A stretch of DNA of 64,000 bases from Odobenus rosmarus divergens (taxonomy: Eukaryota > Chordata > Mammalia > Carnivora > Odobenidae): positions 1,348,386-1,412,385 of the forward strand of contig NW_004450382.1 in the NCBI RefSeq assembly GCF_000321225.1, written 5' to 3'. Position 1 is the stretch's first letter. The number at the start of each line of letters is the position of its first letter. The notes under the pieces were generated by a model. It worked only from the letters and a program-made list of their open reading frames with translations, was not told where the DNA came from and searched no databases. The position numbers were made by a program, and so were the translations under genes. Positions 51,208 to 63,010 of the stretch are shown piece by piece.

Positions 51208-51450
51208 GTGAGATCATACAGTATTTGTCTTTTTCTGTGTGACTTATTTTACCTAGCATAATGCCCTCATGGCCCATGTTGTCACAAATGGTAGGATTTC
51301 CTTTATTTATGACTGAATAATATTCTTTTGTATATATGTACACAGACCACATTTTCTTTATCCATTCATAACCTCAATAGACACTTAGGTTGTTTCCATG
51401 TCTTGGCTATTGTAAAATGCTGCAGTGAACATGGGAGTGCAGATACTTCT

Positions 51451-51664
51451 TTTATTTTTTTTATTTTTTATTTTTTTATTTTTAAAGATTTTATTTATTT
51501 ATTTGACAGAGAGCACAAGTAGGCAGAGCAGGCAGGCAGAGGGAGAGGGAGAAGCATGCTCCCCATGGAGCAGGGAGCCCGATGCAGGGCTCGATCCCAG
51601 GACCCCGGGACCATGACCTGAGCTGAAGGCAGACGCTTAACTGACTGAGCCACCCAGGCGCCCC
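51451..51664 (-). repeat. CAN SINE in L1
   Basis: Perfect target-site duplication 'cagatacttctttta' on both sides. Confidence 0.95.
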
Positions 51665-51887
51665 CAGATACTTCTTTTAGATAGTGATTTCACTCCTTTG
51701 AGTTCCAGAAGTGGTATTGTTGGGTCATATGGTAGTTCAGTTTCTAATTTTTTGAGGAACCTTCATACTGTTTTCATAGTGCCTGTACCAATTTACATTC
51801 CTACCATTAGTGCACCAGAGTTTCCTTTTTTCCCATATCCTTGATAGCAATTGTTATCTCTCTTTTTTTTAATAATAGCCATTTTTA

Positions 51888-52076
51888 AAAAAACTTTTTT
51901 TAAAGATTATATTTATTTATTTGGGAGAGAGAGAAAGCAAGCATGAGGGAGAGGCAGAGGGAGAAGCAGGCTCCTTACTGAGCAAGGAGCCTGATGCAGA
52001 GCTCAATCCCAGGACCCCAAGATCATGACCTGAGCTGAAGGCAGCCGCTTAACCGACTGAGCCACCCAGGCGCCCC
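51888..52076 (-). repeat. CAN SINE in L1
   Basis: Flanks 'taataatagccattttt' and 'tgataatagccattcta'. Confidence 0.93.
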
Positions 52077-52459
52077 TTGATAATAGCCATTCTAACAGAT
52101 GTGAGATGATATCTCATTGTGATTTCGATTTACATTTCCCTGATGAAGTTGAGCATCTTTTCATGTACTTGCTGGTCATTTATATGTCTTCATTGGAAAA
52201 ATGTCTATTCATGTCCTCTCTCCATTTTTTTAAAAACTGGGTTGTTTGTTTTTCTGCTATTCAGTTGTATGAGTTCCTTATATATTTTGGATATTAACCC
52301 CTTATCTGATACATAGTTTGCAAATATTCTCTCTCGCTCTATAGGTTGCCTTTTCCTTTTGTTGATTTTCTTTTGCTGTGCAGAGCATTTTAGTTTCACT
52401 TGTTTATTTTTGCTTTTGTTGTTTGTGCTTTTTGGTATCCAAAAGATCATGCTTTGGCT

Positions 52460-52569
52460 CTATGCCTGGTGTGGAGCCCATTGTGGGGCTTGAACTCAGG
52501 ACCTTCAGATCAAGACCTGAGCCGAGATCAAGAGTCAGATGCTTAACTGACTGAAACACCCAGGTGCCC
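52460..52569 (-). repeat. CAN SINE head fragment
   Basis: Only the tRNA-like side survives, from 'ctatgcctggtgtggagccc' to 'gaaacacccaggtgcccc'. Old and diverged. Confidence 0.85.
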
Positions 52570-53154
52570 CTCTCTGTATTTTCATCTAGGAGTTTTGTGG
52601 TTTTGGGTCTTATGTATAATTTCTTTAATCCATTTTGAGTTAATTTTTGTGAGTGGTATAAGATAGGCATCCAATTTTTCTTTTGCATGTGGATATCCAG
52701 TTTTCCCAACACCATTATTAAAGAGACTATCCTTTCCCCATTGAGTATTCTTGGCTTCCTTGTCAAGTTGACTATATATGCGCGGGTTTATTTCTGGCTT
52801 CTTGATTCAGTTCCATTGGTCTATTTTTATGCAGTACCATACTGTTTTGGTTACTCTTGTTCATGTTTTTCAAGATTGTTTTGACTGTTCTGGTTCCGTT
52901 AAGTTTTCATATGAATATTAGGATCAGCTTGTCGATTTTTGCAAAAAAAGTAAGCTGGGATTTTGATAGGGATTGCATTGTATCTGTAGATCTATTTGTA
53001 TAGGTGGGTATTGTCATTTGTATTAGTTTTCTGTTGCTGCTTAACAAATACCACAAGCTTAGTGGCTTAAAACAACACAATTTTAATATTTTATAGTTGT
53101 GGAGGTTAGAAATCTGAAATTGGTCTTTTTGGGCAAAGATCAAGTTGTTGATCA

Positions 53155-53672
53155 AGTGTCCATTTATAGATAAATGGATAAAAAGATGTGGTAAATATAT
53201 ACAGTGGAATATTATTCATCTGTAAAAAATGTAATCTTGCCTTTCGCAACAACGTGGATGGACCTAGAGGATATTATGTTAAGTGGAATAAGTCAGACAA
53301 AGAAAAATACCAAATGATTTCACTTATATGTGGAATCTAAAAAACACAATAAACAACATACCAAACAGACTCTTAAATACAGAGAACAAATTGGTGGTTG
53401 CCAGAGGGGAGGTGGGTGGGTGGATGCGCAAAACAGATAAAGGGGATTAAGAGTTACAAACTTCCAGTTATAAAATAAATAAATCATGGAGATGAAAATT
53501 ATAGCATAGGGAACATAGTCAATAATATTGCAATAATGTTATACAGTGACAAAAGGTGACTATACTTAGTGTGGTGAACTTTGAGTAATGTATAGAATTG
53601 TTGAATCAATATGTTGTACACCTGAAACTAATATAACATTGTATGTTAATTATACTTCAATTAAAAAAAGGT
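53155..53672 (+). repeat. 5'-truncated L1 3' end inside the MLT1 LTR
   Basis: Sense: 'aagatgtggtaaatatatacagtggaatattattc', 'gcaacaacgtggatggaccta', 'ttgtacacctgaaactaatataac' and the terminal 'ttatacttcaattaaaaaaa'. Confidence 0.93.
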
Positions 53673-53911
53673 GGTGTTAGCATAGCTGTGTTCCATCTGG
53701 AGGCTCTAGGGGAAAATCTCTTCACATGCCTTTTTCTAGCTTCTAGAAGGCACCTACATTCCTTGGCTCATGGCTCTTTCCTCCGTTTTCATAGCATATC
53801 ACTGCAACCTCTGCTTCCATTGTCACATTTCTGTCTCTGACTTTAAGCCTCTTGCCTCCCTGTTATAAGGACCCTGTGATTACATTGGGCCCACTCAGAT
53901 AATCTGCACAT

Positions 53912-54144
53912 TAAAAAAAAGATTTTATTTATTTATTTGAGAGGAAGGGAGGGAGGGGGAAAGAGAGAGCGTGCAAGTGTGTGCACACACAAGAGCAGGG
54001 GGGAGGGAGAAGCAGACTCCCTGCTGAGCAGGGAGTCCTGTGACTGGGGGTAGGGGTCAGGGGGTACCACTGGATCCCAGGACACTGGGATCATGACCTG
54101 AGCTGAAGGCAGACTCTTAAACAGCTGAGCCACCCAGGCGCCCC
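53912..54144 (-). repeat. CAN SINE inside the MLT1 LTR
   Basis: Flanks 'ataatctgcacatt' and 'ataattggcacatt'. The body carries extra (TG)/(CA)-rich and G-rich bases near 53970-54070. Confidence 0.93.
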
Positions 54145-54439
54145 AATAATTGGCACATTTTAAGAACCTTAATTTAATCACATCTGCAGAGTCCCTTTTG
54201 CCAAATTCTGGGGATTAGGACATGGACATATTTGAGTGGAGGGCATTATTCTGTCTACCATACCATTTTAACAGTCTGGTCTTCTGATTCATGAACATGG
54301 GATCCTTTCCCATTTATTTGGATCCTCTTTAACTTCTTTCAAAAATATTTTGTACTCAGAAGAGTACGAATCCCATACTTTCTTGGTTGAATTTACTTCT
54401 AAGTGTTTTATTCTTTTTTATGCTCTTATAAATGGAATT

Positions 54440-54632
54440 CTTTTTTTTTTTTTTTAAGATTTTTTATTTATTTGAGAGAGAGAGTGCATGAGCAGGGATG
54501 GGGGAGGCAGAGGGAGGAGAAGTAGGCTCCCCACTGGGCAGGGAGCCCAACGCAGGGCTTGATTCCAGGACCCCAGGATCATGACCTGAGCCAAATGCAG
54601 ACGCTTAACTGACTGAACCACCCAGGTGCCCC
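54440..54632 (-). repeat. CAN SINE in L1
   Basis: Flanks 'aatggaattctttt' and 'aatggaattgtttt'. Confidence 0.94.
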
Positions 54633-54860
54633 AATGGAATTGTTTTCTTGATTTCATTTCTAGATTGTTCATTGCTAGTGTGTTTAAATATAATTGATTT
54701 TTATATTGATCTTGTACCTCTAACCTCGTTGAACTCATTTATTAGTTCTGTCAATAGAGATCATTTTTCTTTCTTCCTTTCCAGTCTGGAACCTGTGGTC
54801 CGTCCTTTTGCAGGTCACAAAACTCAGTGTTGTTAGTTCCATAGAATGTATTGAACTAAG

Positions 54861-55204
54861 GGAGCTTTCCTGCTTTTCAGTTAACTTGGAAATGCTTTTT
54901 AATGTGCTATTATGTTATTAGGAAATGCAGTTCTAGGGAAGCAAGAGTGAGAGAAAAGAGAGTGAGACAGGGAATGAGGGAGAGGTAATATAATGGTATG
55001 TTACAGAGGTGGTTGCCATTTGGTATCAAATGGCAACTGATTGCTCAATCTCCCTGGCTTGCCATATAGAAAGGGTCCAAGAGTATCCTCTTGGCTCTCA
55101 TTTAACAAGATTCAGAACTGGGAAATGTTTTGCTATTAAAAGTATATTTTACATATTCCTAATTTCAACCATTATTTTTGGTGTGTATGTGATTTATTTA
55201 TTTA
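54861..55204. other. Intronic, nothing assignable
   Basis: A GA-rich patch near 54940-54985. No named repeat. Confidence 0.5.
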
Positions 55205-55390
55205 TATTTTTACTTTTTTTTAATTGTTATGTTAATCATCATACATTACATCATTAGTTTTTGATGTAGTGTTCCATGATTCATTGTTTGCATATAACAC
55301 CCAGTGCTCCACGCAGAACGTGCCCTCTTTAATACCCATCACCAGGCTAACCCATCCCCTCCTCCCCTCTAGAACCCTCAGTTTGTTTCT
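55205..55390 (-). repeat. L1 3' end, same subfamily as 16367
   Basis: Complement of the terminal L1 bases: 'aattgttatgttaatcatcatacattacatc' to 'accaggctaacccatccc'. It extends about 20 bases further into the element than the 16367 copy. Confidence 0.92.
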
Positions 55391-55493
55391 ATACAGATTG
55401 GGTTTAGGGATTGTAGGATTATAGGAATTGTTCTATTGCTGTTGCTACTCTGCATAGCCTGTGAACTTAAGTACCTTAAATTTCCCCTGTGTT

Positions 55494-55668
55494 GGGCGCC
55501 TGGGTGGCTCAGATGGTTAAGCGTCTGCCTTTGGCTCAGGTCATGATCCCGGGGTCCTGGGATCGAGTCCCACATCGGGCTCCCTGCTCCTTGGGAGCCT
55601 GCTTCTCCCTCTGCTTCTCTCTCTCTCTCTCTCTCATGAATAAATAAATAAAATAAATCTTTAAAACA
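55494..55668 (+). repeat. CAN SINE
   Basis: Starts 'gggcgcctgggtggctcaga'. Perfect target-site duplication 'aaatttcccctgtgt'. Confidence 0.95.
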
Positions 55669-56164
55669 AATTTCCCCTGTGTATGGTGTGGTTTTTTTCA
55701 ATTACAAGATGAAAAAAGGGGATTGGCTGTAGTTCATACTTTTGTTATAATCTATGACAACTCTTAATGGTTGAAAGCATAAAATAAGAACAAAGATTCA
55801 GTACATTTTAAGAAAAAAATTTTTTCTTTTTCAGTATCATATTCTTTTCTTTCCTGTTATTTTTCTGCATTCTTTATTCTTTATTTTCTGAGTAGGTTTT
55901 GGGACCATAAGGAATCATAATTTAACAAAATAATCGTAAGATCTCATAAAATGATGCTTGTTCTTCCTCTGTCTTCTTCTCTCTAGTCCCTGAACTCTTA
56001 ACTAATCTCTTCTGTCTTCTGTCTTCCCTTCCTGAAAAATTCAGTCCAAACCAGGGGAAAGCAAGAGAGAAAAGGAAGTGAGACAGGGAAGGAGGGAAAG
56101 AGGCAGCACCAGGTGGTAGCAGTGTAAAAGGGACTGTTGGAGCCCGGCAACTTACTCTCAAATG
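55669..56164. other. Intronic, nothing assignable
   Basis: No gene signal. The - strand frames at 55922-56276 are not supported. Confidence 0.5.
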
Positions 56165-56600
56165 ACCCATAAAAAATTATTTGAGAATCTAAAAAATTGG
56201 ACTCCTGGAACCATAGAACAAAATTGTGATTGCCAGGGAGTGGGGGAAGGGGGAGATCCTGGTTGAAGGGTAACAAATTTTCAGTTATGAGATGAATAAA
56301 TTGTTAGGATCTAATGTATAACATAGTGATTATAGTTTATAATACTGTATTGTATACTTGAAATTTGCTAAGAGAGTAGATCTTGTGTTCTTACCACTCA
56401 TATGTGCATATGCACACATACATGCACACACATGGAAATTATATGAGTGATGAATATGTTAATTAACTTGATAATGGCAAGCATTTCACAATGTATATAT
56501 ATTAAATTATATTGTACATCTTAAAAAATCACATTGTACAATAAATATATACAATTTTTATTTGTCAATCATACTTAACTAAAGCTGGAGAAAGAGTGTT
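56165..56600 (+). repeat. L1 3' untranslated fragment (older)
   Basis: 'caaaattgtgattgccagggagtggggg' and 'aatactgtattgtatacttgaaatttgctaagagagtag' are the sense L1 3' landmarks. Confidence 0.85.
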
Positions 56601-56754
56601 CCTCCAAAAAATTATTTGAAATGTACTTTCAACTTTTATGAAAGTGTGAGATTGTTTCAAAATAAAAAGAAATATGATAATTCTGTATGAATTTTATTTA
56701 ATAGTAAGTGCTTCCCCATTACCTACTTACTTTGATGTATTTAAGGGCATAGTT

Positions 56755-56945
56755 TTGGTATTCACAGAGATAAAAGATACAGCATAGGGAATATAGTCAG
56801 AGGTCTTGCAATAGCATTGTATGGGGACAGATGGCCGCTACACTTGTGCTAAGCATAGCCTGATTTATAGACTTGTCAAATTACTGTTGTACACCTGAAA
56901 CTAATGTAACATTTTATGTCAACTATACTTCAATTAAAAAAAAAG
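56755..56945 (+). repeat. L1 3' end
   Basis: 'gatacagcatagggaatatagtc', 'gttgtacacctgaaactaatgtaac' and the terminal 'actatacttcaattaaaaaa'. It shares its last 60 bases with the L1 end at 53610-53672. Confidence 0.9.
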
Positions 56946-57120
56946 AATATCTTTTGTTTCTTAGCTTATATTTCAAATCTCCAAAGTTATTTGAACAAGA
57001 ATCACTTTTTAATGTTTTAGTTTTACTTTATGTTCATTCTAAATGTTAAATTATCAACAGTACGAACTCATTCATTTTAAGTAATAGTTGGCTATTTCTT
57101 ATTCAAATTATAAGCTAAAT

Positions 57121-57303
57121 TTTTTTTAAAGATTTTGTTTATTTGACAGAGAGAGAGAACAAGCACAAGCAGGGGGAGCAGCAGAGGGAGAGGGAGAAAC
57201 AGTCTCCCCACCAAGCAGGGACGTGGGATTTGATCCCAGGATCCTGGGATCGTGACCTGAGCCAAAGGCAGATGCTTAACTGGGGTGCCCACTCAGGCAC
57301 CCC
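57121..57303 (-). repeat. CAN SINE with a rewritten head
   Basis: Flanks 'ctaaatttt' on both sides. The head reads 'ggggtgcccactcaggcacccc' instead of the usual tract before GGCACCCC, creating an exact inverted repeat. Confidence 0.92.
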
Positions 57304-57383
57304 TAAATTTTAAGTTTTTAAAAATGATTATGTGTTTCCTGGTTGTATGACCTTATAGTTTTCTAATTTACATATATATATAT

Positions 57384-57585
57384 TTTTCCCCCCCTAGAGA
57401 GAGAGAGAGTGTTCGCAAGAGTATGTGAGCTGGGGGGAGGGGCAGAGGGAGAGGGAGAGACAGAATCCTAAGCAGGCTCCACACCCAGCATGGAGCCTGA
57501 CATGGGGCTCAGTCTCATGACCCTGAGATTATGACCTGAGCTGAAATCAAGAGTCGGACGCATGACTGAGTCACCCAGGAACCCC
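57384..57585 (-). repeat. Older CAN SINE subfamily
   Basis: Flanks 'cttctaattt' on both sides at about 57360 and 57589. A C-rich run lies at its left edge. Confidence 0.88.
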
Positions 57586-57659
57586 AATCTTCTAATTTTT
57601 AAAGCTTTGTGAATATTGGCATTTAATATAATCTCACTTTTTGCATAACCGTGGCAACA

Positions 57660-58090
57660 ACAACAATATTAATAGCTAATACGTAGTGAACATTTACTGT
57701 GTGCCAGCACTGTGCTGCGTCTTTAAGACGTTTTAAGTTAATATAACTCTTTTTTTTTTAAGAGAGAGAACGTGAGCAGAGGCAGGGGTGGGGCAGAGAT
57801 GGGGGGGAGAGAGAGAATCTTAAGCAGGCTTCACAACAAGCGTGTGGAGCCCCATTCGGGGCTTGATCTTAAGACCCTGAGATCATGACCTGAGCCAAAA
57901 TCAAGAGTCAGACGCTTGACCAACTGAGCCACCCAGGTGCCCCTTAATTTAACTCTTAAAACAATCTTCTGAGGTGTGTACTGGTTATTATCCCAATTTC
58001 ACCGATGAGGATATAATGCCCAATGTAAGCAACTCACGTAAGTTCCCGTAGCTGGTTAAGTGGTGGAGCTGAGGTTAGAACCTAGGCAGT
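57660..58090 (-). repeat. MIR SINE, split by a SINE
   Basis: 'taatagctaatacgtagtgaacatttactgtgtgccagc' and, after the SINE, 'attatcccaatttcaccgatgagg' with 'ggtggagctgaggttagaacc'. Confidence 0.8.
57749..57943 (-). repeat. Older CAN SINE in MIR
   Basis: Flanks 'atataactctt' and 'atttaactctt'. Confidence 0.9.
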
Positions 58091-59206
58091 CTGGTGCCTG
58101 GGTTTAAGATCTCAGTTATTATGCTATATTCAATTATATATAGCGAAAAATAAAATGAGCAGTTTAAGTCCAAAGAGTGATTGAGAAGGGGGGAAAAATC
58201 AGTTAAATGAAGACAGTATATACTGAAATTATGTTTCCTTTGCTGTCCCTTAACAAAATTCAGGCATAGATTTTGTATAGTGTGTGACAAATCTTTATTG
58301 TCTTTAATAACACACAATCTTGCCTTCTATATTATATCACATCTTTAATGTGCATACTTTTTTAAAAATTAGCTGGTGCTGTACTAGAACCTTAACTCTA
58401 CTGTTGAGCCCAACATATTAAATTCATATAATCATGGACCTATTATGTATTCATGTAAATTGGATGGTTATAATTGTAACATCAGGAAATAATTCACTTT
58501 GCAGTATAGATAGAAAAACCAAACAGGTGACTTCATAAATGGGGAATATGTTGTTGATTTTATTCACTTTATCTTTATTTGGCTTTATGATTTACCCATA
58601 GCAATTTAAATATTCTTGGTTTTTCTTATGTTACAGAATTTGTTAGAAAGCAGTAGGTTTTTACAGAGGAAGAAAAGAGGCAGAATATTTGGAAGTTTTA
58701 CAGGGGGAGTGGTTTATAAAATTAACTTTAAGAATGATTTGCATGGTGGTTGTAATCTAAATATGTGGCTCATTTGCTAACTGCTTTAAACCCTTGATTC
58801 TAGAGGCGCTAGGAAGATTTTAAAGTCATATTGTGGGAGAAAAAAGTGTGCAGCAATTTCTGTAGCTCCTTTTATGGGAGGATAGTTTTCCCCAGAGGTC
58901 AGCTGTCGGAGATAATGTACCTGAAGGTGCTTGTTAAAATACACAGTTCTGTATTGTATTGATATGAATAGTGACTTTCCTAAGATCATATGTAGTAAAT
59001 TTGCTGCAGAACTGTACATTAGCACTTTTTTTCAGTTTTCTGAATACTAAAATATTTCATTTTTTAAGAATATAATTTGTTTTTAGCTCACTCCACTAAG
59101 AGTATATTTGGAGTACTAATTTGGCACTGAGTTCTTCAGGTATATACTCTTGCCTTTAACCATCATGTATGCTATTTTTTTACAACTGAATTTTATCTCC
59201 TTTTTA
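58091..59206. other. Intronic, nothing assignable
   Basis: AT-rich, no frame or repeat recognised. Confidence 0.5.
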
Positions 59207-59412
59207 AAAAATATTTTTTAAATTTTTATTTATTTGGTAGAGAGAGAGAGAGAGACAGTGAGAGAGGGAACACAAGGAAGGGGGGGGAGTGGGAGAGGTA
59301 GAAGCAGGCCTCCTGCTGAGCAGGGAGCCCAGTGCAGGGCTCTATCACAAGGCCCTGGGATCATGACCTGAGCCAAAGGCAGACGCTTAACGACTGAGCC
59401 ACCCAGGCGCCC
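59207..59412 (-). repeat. CAN SINE, young type
   Basis: Perfect target-site duplication 'ttatctcctttttt'. A GGGGGGGG run at about 59281-59288. Confidence 0.95.
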
Positions 59413-59864
59413 GTTATCTCCTTTTTTGAGCAGATTAATTTGGGGGGGAGGAAAAATACAACTATTTTTATTTGTTCAACAAATATGGTCAAAACAAAAA
59501 GTATGTGAGTAGAACCTGAACAGGATCCTGTTGGTTCAGCTTCACAACCATTTGAGTTACATTTTGACTCTGACATTGAATGGATCTTTTTTTTTATTTT
59601 GAACGTTACATCTGAGTACACACCTATGAGCATTCTTATAATACAATTCGATTTCCTTCTGAATTTTGGATGTTATGGATTGGGAGGATTTTAGAAGAAT
59701 TTTTAGGCTGAAAAATTCATATAGTGAAGTTTATGATTCTTTAAAGTAGCATGTGAGTGGAAAAGGTAAACTGTTACTTGAATAGCCTCATTTAAATCTC
59801 AAATATCTTTTACCTTTATAAAAAGGTTATAGAAATAATTGAAATTCCAAATAGTTGTGTAAGG

Positions 59865-60285
59865 TTTTGCTAAAATAATTGCTAACCAGTTGGTTAAATA
59901 CCTTTTAAAGTGGGGTGCCTGGGTGGCTCAGTTGTTAAGCATCTGCCTTCAGCTCAGGCCATGATCCCAGGGTCCTGGGATCGAGCCCTGTGAGCCCTGT
60001 ATCGGGCTCCCTGCTCTGTGGGGAGCCTGCTTCTCCCTCTCCTACTCCCCCTGCTTGCAGTCCCTCTCTCGCTGTGTCTCTCTCTGTCAAATAAATAAAT
60101 AAAATCTTAAAAAAAGAAATACCTTTTAAAGTAGATTTGTTGAATTACTCATAATTAACAAAAAATGGTTACAGTGATATAATGTTGCTAAAATAATTTG
60201 CTGGCCAGTTGGTTAAATTTCTTTTAAAGTATATTTGTTGAATTACTCATAATTACCAAAAATTGGCTACAGTGATAAATGTTCC
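59865..60285 (+). repeat. Tandem duplication of about 100 bases, one copy split by a SINE
   Basis: Copy A (59865-59911 plus 60131-60184) and copy B (60185-60285) share 'ccagttggttaaat', 'cttttaaagta' and 'atttgttgaattactcataatta' in the same order. Copy A alone carries the SINE. Confidence 0.93.
59912..60115 (+). repeat. CAN SINE, young type, in one copy of a tandem duplication
   Basis: Starts 'ggggtgcctgggtggctcag'. Target-site duplication 'aaataccttttaaagt' on both sides. An internal 'gagccctgt' is doubled at about 59983-60000. Confidence 0.95.
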
Positions 60286-61028
60286 ATACAGTATTCCCTC
60301 AGCATTTTTTTAGATATAGTATTGATTAACGTTCATTTTCACAAAGCCCCTTAGATCATGCTTTATATCCTTATAATTATACTTTTGTGCTTTTGTAATT
60401 CTTATGGGGTTATGGAATATAATAGTATGAAATATTCTTCCATCTTATGAGAATAGACCAAACTATTTCCGTAAGAAGTGTAATAGTTAGCAGAGCTGCA
60501 GCAAGAGGCTTTCACACTGCTGATAGGCTGTGAAACTGTTCAATGGATTTTGGTTTGAGAGACAGTATCTGTTTTAAGTTAATCTTTGTGAGATAAATGC
60601 TGTTGTAGACAATTCAAATTCACTTGATTTTCTACCCTTAGAACAAAGAAATACCATACACTAATTTTTTTCAACATAAAATTATTTTTGAGTCTTAGTT
60701 GCTGTGGTATAATCCTGGAGTTTGTTGAAAAAGCAACAGAGGAGGGTATTTGGCATTTTATTAATTTTTTTAATAAAGCTTGATTTTAGGGAACTGAAAA
60801 TGTATATGCAGGAACATGGGCAATTCTGGAAGCCAACATGGAGTAGTTGTTCCATTGGCAGAATTTTTCAGTAAATGATGTAACTGTTAATTGAATAAAT
60901 CCTTGTGTTGAAATTTCTTAGTTCTACACTGTTAAGTGTTTTTTCCCCCAAATTACATCTAGAATAGATATGACAAATGAGTGATTTCTAAAAAAAAACC
61001 CAGATTGCTGTGTTTGAGATAAATTACC
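60286..61028. other. Intronic, nothing assignable
   Basis: No gene or named repeat. Confidence 0.5.
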
Positions 61029-61227
61029 TTTTTTTTTTTAAAGATTTTATTTATTTATTTGAGAGAGAGAGAATGAGAGATAGAGAGCACAAGAGGGAAG
61101 AGGGTCAGAGGGAGAAGCAGACTCCCCGCTGAGCAGGGAGCCCGATGTGGGACTCGATCCTGGGACTCCAGGATCATGACCTGAGCCGAAGGCAGTCACT
61201 TAACCAACTGAGCCACCCAGGTGCCCC
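61029..61227 (-). repeat. CAN SINE, last in window
   Basis: Flanks 'gagataaattacctt' and 'gagataaattacttt'. Confidence 0.95.
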
Positions 61228-62540
61228 GAGATAAATTACTTTTTAATAATCATGTGAAATAATGTAAATTTAATACTGTGCTAAATATTGGTAATTCTCC
61301 GATCATTTTTAATTTAATAAGTTTTTTCATTGCCTTTGAGTATATAATATACATTTCTAAAATTAAAACTGTCTTCCAAATAAATGCACAAGCCTAATAA
61401 CTCAGAGTAGGGGTTTAGACTTGAGATTTGTATTTGAGAGTTGTCTCTACATAGCTGTTAATTAACCCTGTGAATTATGACCCGTGGGAATGAGAAATGC
61501 CTCCATGTTCCAGATAGAAATGTTACAGATACCTGTTAAGAGACCCTACAAATTAAGACAAATGAACAAATATGTGAAGTGAAACTGCCAGTTGGTTTTT
61601 TTATTGTTCAGATCAGATGCATGCATTTAAATACAAATATTAAAAATCTAAAATAATAAAAAGGCTATTTTTTATTAAGTAAAAAAAAAAATTAAAACTG
61701 TCTTCTAATTTATGTAGCTGCCTATCCTTAGGACTTCAATATTTACTTCCCAAATGTGATTCACTGTGTTTCTGAATGAGGTGGGAGGGATTGTGATTAA
61801 TCCCATTACTATTGAGGATTCAAAAATAATTATTTTTTAAAATAGTTTAAACAGCTTGGTTTTATTTTAAAACTTACGTACTACCTAATTACAACAATTT
61901 ATAAAAGTTCAGAGGAAAAAGGTAAAAGTCATCTGAACATCTTTCCAGACAGCTTTCTCAGTATACAGGCACAGAGATATATGCATATAATTTTATCTAA
62001 ATAGGCTCATAATAGTATGTGCAACCTTTGAGTTGTTTTAGATCATTTGTTTAAAATGAAATAAAATAGTTTACATACACATACATATTGCTGAGTTTTA
62101 GTATTTCAACAGTTTAGAGGAATAATGTTATCTTTTTGGAAGATTAAAAATTGCTAGTGCTTGTATGTGTTATTACAGGTTTTAGTAAGGTTTTTTAATT
62201 CACTTCATACTGTGCATTAAGATTGGTGATGTGGGAAATGCTTTAAGTATTCAGATCCTACCATCTAATACAGATTATCAGTACAGTAGAACTTTTCTCA
62301 CTCATTTATTCATTCATTCAGCAATATGAGTTGAATTACTTGAGATTATATATTAAGCTTGTAATGTGGGCTGAACTGTGATATAGGCAATTAGGGATAT
62401 AAAGACAGAATGATTTGGATTTGTTGATAGTAGGGAAGTGGAGGTACCTAATGAGAAAAGTTGCACAAAACATATGAGGGAAGAACCTGGCAGTTCTGTG
62501 TCATTTCGGTCAAATAAAAAAAGACAATATAGCTTGGTGA
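61228..62540. other. Intronic, nothing assignable
   Basis: AT-rich and SINE-free. No gene signal. Confidence 0.5.
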
Positions 62541-62720
62541 TAAGATTAGGGCTCACATTCCAACTGTGTCATTTACTAGCTCCTTGGTCTTGACTAAGTA
62601 ATTTCTTTAGGTGACAACATCCTTTTCTCTAATATGAGGTCATAATACCTGCTTTTTAGAATCGTTGTTAGGACATTGAAGGTTACTATATGCTAAGCTC
62701 TGTGCAAAATGCTCTCATTT
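62541..62720 (+). repeat. MIR SINE
   Basis: 'ccaactgtgtcatttactagctccttggtcttgactaag' to 'tactatatgctaagctctgtgc' follows the MIR sense order. Confidence 0.7.
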
Positions 62721-62734
62721 ATGTTTTCCTGCCT

Positions 62735-63010
62735 ACTTGTATGGTTGGATTTTGAAGGAGACATAGAAGACTTCTTCAGATGCTGGTGGGGGTGGGGAAA
62801 TGAATGTAAGAAGGACATTCCAAGCAGAAGGAACTAGATGTACAGCTTGCAAGTGTAAAAGACTGTGTGAAAAGAACATGGTGTGTTTGAGAAATGATGA
62901 GCTTGTGTGTGAAGGCAAAGCATAGAGAGATGGGAGCTGAGAGTGGAAATTTAGCTTATATTCAGATGATCAAGGGTCTATCTTTCTAAGGAGTTTGGGC
63001 TTTCTCCTGT
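62735..63010 (-). repeat. L2 LINE fragment
   Basis: 'ggacattccaagcagaaggaactagatgtacagcttgcaagtg' and 'gtttgagaaatgatgagc' match L2 complement. Diverged. Confidence 0.65.

Larger units (their letters stand above)
53019..54262 (-). repeat. MLT1-type LTR, split by an L1 piece and a SINE
   Basis: Left part 'gtattagttttctgttgctgcttaacaaataccac' to 'gcaaagatcaag'. Middle part 'ttccatctggaggctctaggggaaaatctc' to 'gattacattgggcccactcagataatc'. Right part 'ttaatttaatcacatctgcagagtcccttttgcc' to 'gggcattattctgtctacca'. This is the complete order of an MLT1 LTR complement. The host L1 reads continuously across it. Confidence 0.85.
50370..54860 (-). repeat. Second L1 LINE in the same orientation, ORF2 to 3' end, with nested MLT1 and SINEs
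   Basis: The 3' end ('ttactgagataattgacatataac') starts just after the first L1. ORF2-side text follows: 'cctagcataatgccctcatggccc' near 51254, 'tccattttgagttaatttttg' near 52630, 'gggattttgatagggattgcattg' near 52957. Reading continues after the MLT1 at 'gattcatgaacatgggat' near 54286 and ends near 'aacctcgttgaactcatttattag'. No open frame. Confidence 0.9.
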
